From positions 1 through 64,000 of the forward strand of contig JAGLXL010000002.1 of assembly GCA_023132895.1 (NCBI GenBank): a stretch of DNA of 64,000 nt, in the 5' to 3' direction. The first letter of the stretch is position 1. Each line of letters starts with the position of its first letter. The notes under the pieces are model-generated. The model saw only the letters and a list, made by a program, of their open reading frames with translations, was not told the origin of the DNA and searched no databases. The stretch is from Nanobdellota archaeon (GTDB lineage: Archaea > Nanobdellota > Nanobdellia > Woesearchaeales > JAGLXL01). Below, piece after piece: positions 60,955 to 64,000 of the stretch. A program made the position numbers and the translations under genes.

Positions 60955-62499
60955 ATGGAAAAAGAAACATTGGAATTTATAGACGATTGGAGCAAAAAAT
61001 TAAAAATTGATGGAAATAGTTTTGACGAGTTATTTCAAATTGAGGGCATTCCCTTATGGTGGTTTATTAAAAAAAATGTTTATAAACACGTTTTATCAAA
61101 AAAGATTAATCTTTTTTTTGAACTTGGAAAAAATGAGAAAATTAGTCTCCCACAAGATTTAAAATACAAGTTAAACGTTAAAATGATGAGACTTTACTTA
61201 TCCTTAAATGAGAAAAAAAAGATAAGGGTTGCACAGAAAATCAAAAAAATAGAAAACAGAGCGCATATTCTTCTTCTTAGTTTCATAAACCATATATCTA
61301 AAGATAATAAGATATTTAGACTTGACAAAACAATTAAAAAATTAAAAAGTGATGGCATTTATGAACCATTAGTGCTTTTTGCTGATGCTTTATCAAGGAG
61401 AAGTTACAAGCAAATATCAAAATTAACAACTGTTTACTCTTATTGTGATGATAGTTTAATAAAGATTGCCAAAAAAAAAGCTAAAATAATTTCTAGGAGA
61501 TGGACAAGTTTAGATTCAAAAACAAAGAAACTTTTACTAAAATTTAAAAATAAAGATTATTTTCCTTATTTCCAATATGCTTTGAATTTTTACTTATCAG
61601 AAGAATATCTTACAGCATTATTAATTTACTATGAAGTTTTTAAGAAAATAATCAAAGAAGAAAATGTAAAAGTAATCGTTATAACTGGAGTCAGTTCCAT
61701 TTTTGAAAGATGTGTGATGGCAGCAGCGAGATATCACCAAAAACCAACTATTCGTATTCAACATGGGATCGCAAAGGGAAAAACCACAAAGTTGGAGTTC
61801 ATTTATAACACAAAGCTAGCAATAATGAGTGAATATTATAAAAGAGAGTATATTAAACTGGGCATAAAACCAGAACAAATCCAGGTTATTGGTCCTGTTA
61901 TTTTTGATGAAATTGTAAATTTTAAACTTAATAAAAAAAGTCAACTTAAAAATATTCTTATAGGACCTGGGGCTAAGGTTAGTGGAGATAAATTAACAAA
62001 AGATCAGTACTTCAAAAACTTTGAGAAACTAATCATAGATATTAAATCATTAGGAGATATAGAAATTAATATTAAACCACATCCTAGGAGTGTTTCAGCG
62101 AGAGATTTCATGAATATTATTAAAAAATATAAAAATGTTAAATTTCATCAGCCAAATGTTTCGAGAGAATATTTCTATAAGTTGATGCAGGAATGTGATA
62201 TTTATATACATTTTGGTTCGAATTCTGCATTGGAGGCAATGATTATCGGAAGGCCAGTTATTACAATTGATCAATTCTATGATGGCGAACCATTTAATCA
62301 TTGGCTACAAGGGAAAAAATTTATGATGGAAACAAACTGTAATCAAAATTTGAGGGAAGTGATCTTAAAAACTATTGAGCAACAAGACTTCATTAAGAAT
62401 GAAGAAGAAAAAATTGTCAGAGAGAGATTGGGGGATGTTGATGGTAAAGCGCATGAAAGAGTAGTAGATTTAATTTATAATACTTGTAGGGAACATTAG
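60955..62499 (+). CDS. GT-B surface glycan transferase (KpsS/TagF-like C-terminus)
   Basis: 514 residues. The first half (1-230) is Lys-rich and helical. The second half shows a GT-B nucleotide-sugar or CDP-glycerol-transferase pattern: HQKPTIRIQHGIAKGK (about 261-276), QVIGPVIFDEI, INIKPHPRSVSA (about 372-383), and FGSNSALEAMIIGRPVITID (about 420-439). Family relatives build capsules, teichoic-like polymers or sialylated chains. Which polymer is made here is unclear. It has no membrane segment. Confidence 0.75.
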   Translation: MEKETLEFIDDWSKKLKIDGNSFDELFQIEGIPLWWFIKKNVYKHVLSKKINLFFELGKNEKISLPQDLKYKLNVKMMRLYLSLNEKKKIRVAQKIKKIENRAHILLLSFINHISKDNKIFRLDKTIKKLKSDGIYEPLVLFADALSRRSYKQISKLTTVYSYCDDSLIKIAKKKAKIISRRWTSLDSKTKKLLLKFKNKDYFPYFQYALNFYLSEEYLTALLIYYEVFKKIIKEENVKVIVITGVSSIFERCVMAAARYHQKPTIRIQHGIAKGKTTKLEFIYNTKLAIMSEYYKREYIKLGIKPEQIQVIGPVIFDEIVNFKLNKKSQLKNILIGPGAKVSGDKLTKDQYFKNFEKLIIDIKSLGDIEINIKPHPRSVSARDFMNIIKKYKNVKFHQPNVSREYFYKLMQECDIYIHFGSNSALEAMIIGRPVITIDQFYDGEPFNHWLQGKKFMMETNCNQNLREVILKTIEQQDFIKNEEEKIVRERLGDVDGKAHERVVDLIYNTCREH

Positions 62500-62539
62500 G
62501 AAAAGAAAAGTGTAAAACTATCATTTTAAGAAAAAAATA

Positions 62540-63205
62540 AACAACCTCGGCTTTAGCTGAGGTATTCCGAGTTTGGAAAACAAACTCAAGCGACGAAAGA
62601 AGCAAGCTTTCGTTGCTGGTAGTAAGACGGAAGGTTGCGGAAATTAGTTTTCCAGCTTCCTTGGCTGTATTTGATGTAATTTTGAATTACATCAAAAGTA
62701 ACATTACCCACAAAACGATAAAATTTTCCAGGGCTCCAGAAATGGCCTTTACGAAAATAAGTTTTTAGCCAAGGAAAATTCCTGAACAATGCACTAGCTG
62801 TTTTTGCTTTCAAAACAGCAAAAACATAAGATGGTGCATCTGTTGATGGAAAGTTAATGGACATGGTCTGGCATGACCTGAAGTTCATAAACTTCCCAAT
62901 TGTGTTGAAAAGAAATAAGCTCTATCACACCTTCAACGCATGCCTTTAAACTATTCCTATTCAAAAAAGAATAGGCATATTTTATCTTCCACACAAGGTG
63001 AAAGCAATTTTGACCTACACAGTAGTTGTTATGATTTACACCTTTCATTTTCGTTGGCCTCCGCGCAACGAAAGCTTACGCTAAATCGAGTGGTTAATTT
63101 AGCATGCCAAAAATTCGTTGCGCGCTCAATTTTGATCATATCAAAAATATAAATTTGGAGGATGGCGGTTCACCTCGCCTAAATTGCGAGTACCCTCCGC
63201 CACAA
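62540..63205 (-). mobile_element. Decayed IS200/IS605-type element (tnpA only)
   Basis: The boundaries are approximate. Hairpins mark the ends: CCTCGGCT-tt-AGCTGAGG (62545-62562) and GAGTTTG-gaaaa-CAAACTC (62569-62587) at the low end. At the high end are the long stem 63062-63072/63114-63124 (CGCGCAACGAA/TTCGTTGCGCG) with the inner pair GCTAAAT/ATTTAGC (63080-63086/63097-63103), and a nested stem TGGCGG...CCGCCA around CTCGC/GCGAG (about 63163-63202). Subterminal hairpins and no inverted terminal repeats are usual for IS200/IS605. No tnpB is present. The sulfotransferase start lies within about 10 bases of the edge. Confidence 0.7.
62586..63048 (-). pseudogene. tnpA: Frameshifted IS200-type transposase TnpA
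   Basis: The minus-strand frame starts MKGVNHNNYCVGQNCFHLVW and runs to MPDHVH (the HUH single-strand nuclease motif, HVH), where it ends in TAA. The continuation in the next frame reads INFPSTDAPSYVFAVLKA, FRKGHFWSPGKFYRFVG and DVIQNYIKYSQGSW, with the catalytic Tyr in NYI. So the two halves are one Y1 transposase split by a frameshift just after the HUH motif; the protein is probably inactive. Confidence 0.88.
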
Positions 63206-63210
63206 ATGCA

Positions 63211-64000
63211 ATGGAAATCGAAAAAAAGAAAACAAACCAAGAAAGTTCAAATGACCAATTTAGCTTACGAAATAATCATCGGTTTTGTCCTACCCAAAAT
63301 AAATTTCAGATAATATTTGTTGTTGGAACTGCCCGTTCTGGTAAGTCCTTACTTTCTCAAATCTTAGGAAGCATTAACAACGTTGAATATATAGATGAAC
63401 CTTGGATGATAGAATCAGTATCTATCATGCAAGGTCTAAATATGGCTAAAAAGCAGGTCCTCGCTAATATGCTTAAAGCTTACACAAAAGAAATGTTTGA
63501 GGAGATGATCTTGCTTAGAAGAGGGAACTTCAAACCAGGAGAAAAAAGTACAGTTTGGGACAAAAAAGAACCAAAGAAAATATTTGAAAGGTTAATTAAT
63601 GTGAGGACAAGGACTGATGTAAAAGATTACATAGAAAAAGAAAAATCTGTTCTTTTGATCAACCTCGGTCACATTATCCCTTTCATTCCATTTCTAAAAG
63701 AGGTATTTCCTGAATGTAAAATTATTCACATAATCAGAAATGGTTTTGACGTTGCTAAACACATAGCTAAGAAGCAATGGTTTACGATAAATGCATTGAA
63801 ACAGCCAGATAATAATTACTGCCTGTATCGGACATATGCTACTACGAATTCAGAAAATTATCAAGTTCCTTGGTGGGTCAGAGAAGGCGAGGAAGAAAAA
63901 TTCATCTATCTGAATGACTTTGCCAAAGGTCTTTATTATTGGATAAGAGAATACGAAATTAGTGAAACTGAAATTAATCATTTTAAGTGTGAGAATAGTA
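63211..64000 (+). CDS. Sulfotransferase-family protein, cut by the window's right edge
   Basis: From the ATG at 63211 a frame stays open through base 64000. The 5'-phosphosulfate loop FVVGTARSGKSLLSQIL (about residues 36-52) and the 3'-phosphate motif IIHIIRNGFDVAKHIAKKQW (about 171-190) identify a PAPS-dependent sulfotransferase-like P-loop protein, which would sulfate a glycan or other acceptor. The first 33 residues are Lys/Asn-rich and lie against the IS200 remnant, so the true start may be different or the gene may have been truncated at its 5' end by the insertion. Substrate unknown. Confidence 0.75.
   Translation, partial: MEIEKKKTNQESSNDQFSLRNNHRFCPTQNKFQIIFVVGTARSGKSLLSQILGSINNVEYIDEPWMIESVSIMQGLNMAKKQVLANMLKAYTKEMFEEMILLRRGNFKPGEKSTVWDKKEPKKIFERLINVRTRTDVKDYIEKEKSVLLINLGHIIPFIPFLKEVFPECKIIHIIRNGFDVAKHIAKKQWFTINALKQPDNNYCLYRTYATTNSENYQVPWWVREGEEEKFIYLNDFAKGLYYWIREYEISETEINHFKCENS

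Overview
The window looks like archaeal DNA from a low-GC genome with a small, densely packed gene set, most likely a DPANN lineage of the Woesearchaeota/Pacearchaeota kind. The archaeal assignment is well supported: archaeal IF5B, EF-1beta, Trm1 and RtcA genes, an intron-containing tRNA-Trp, a solitary 5S rRNA gene with its own TATA box, AK6/Fap7-type and RqcH-type genes, and many TATA boxes about 25-30 nt ahead of starts with little or no leader. The lineage within Archaea is inference.

Layout. 1-5.25 kb: four linked secreted or membrane-anchored surface proteins with a small winged-helix regulator. 5.3-13 kb: housekeeping genes, mostly translation and RNA (two PUA-domain proteins, aIF5B, Trm1, EF-1beta with a zinc-ribbon protein, RtcA, tRNA-Trp), plus a striking array of nested palindromes at 11.62-11.80 kb. 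13.0-13.5 kb: gene remnants beside the tRNA. 13.5-18.8 kb: an amino-acid permease and three exported proteins, one resembling a beta-barrel and one a likely S-layer or abundant surface protein with an elaborate promoter. 18.9-24.6 kb: a geranylgeranyl-reductase-family enzyme, an ABC exporter, AK6 and a shortened RqcH. 24.6 kb: 5S rRNA.

24.76-64 kb is one long surface-glycan island: UDP-sugar synthesis (24.8-29.1); a Dlt-like D-alanylation cassette with adenylation enzyme, carrier protein, alanine racemase, MBOAT, SGNH protein and holo-ACP synthase (29.2-35.8); glycosyltransferases and a GDP-sugar branch (35.8-43.3); GT-C membrane enzymes and a flippase (43.4-48.3); a predicted aminoalcohol head-group module made of a CDP-alcohol transferase, a CobD/HisC-like PLP enzyme and a cytidylyltransferase-SerK fusion (48.3-51.5); a folate-fed sugar N-formylation module (52.3-55.1); and a nonulosonic-acid module (55.0-60.3). 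A deleted IS481-like element with intact ends and a decayed IS200/IS605 tnpA interrupt the right end. A sulfotransferase runs off the edge.

Read together, the island would make activated sugars, decorate them (amino, formyl, acetyl, perhaps D-alanyl, phosphoethanolamine and sulfate), polymerise them and flip them across the membrane. The two most novel-looking parts are the D-alanylation cassette in an archaeon and the serine-kinase/decarboxylase/cytidylyltransferase/CDP-alcohol module. Both functions are inferred from domain content and gene order.
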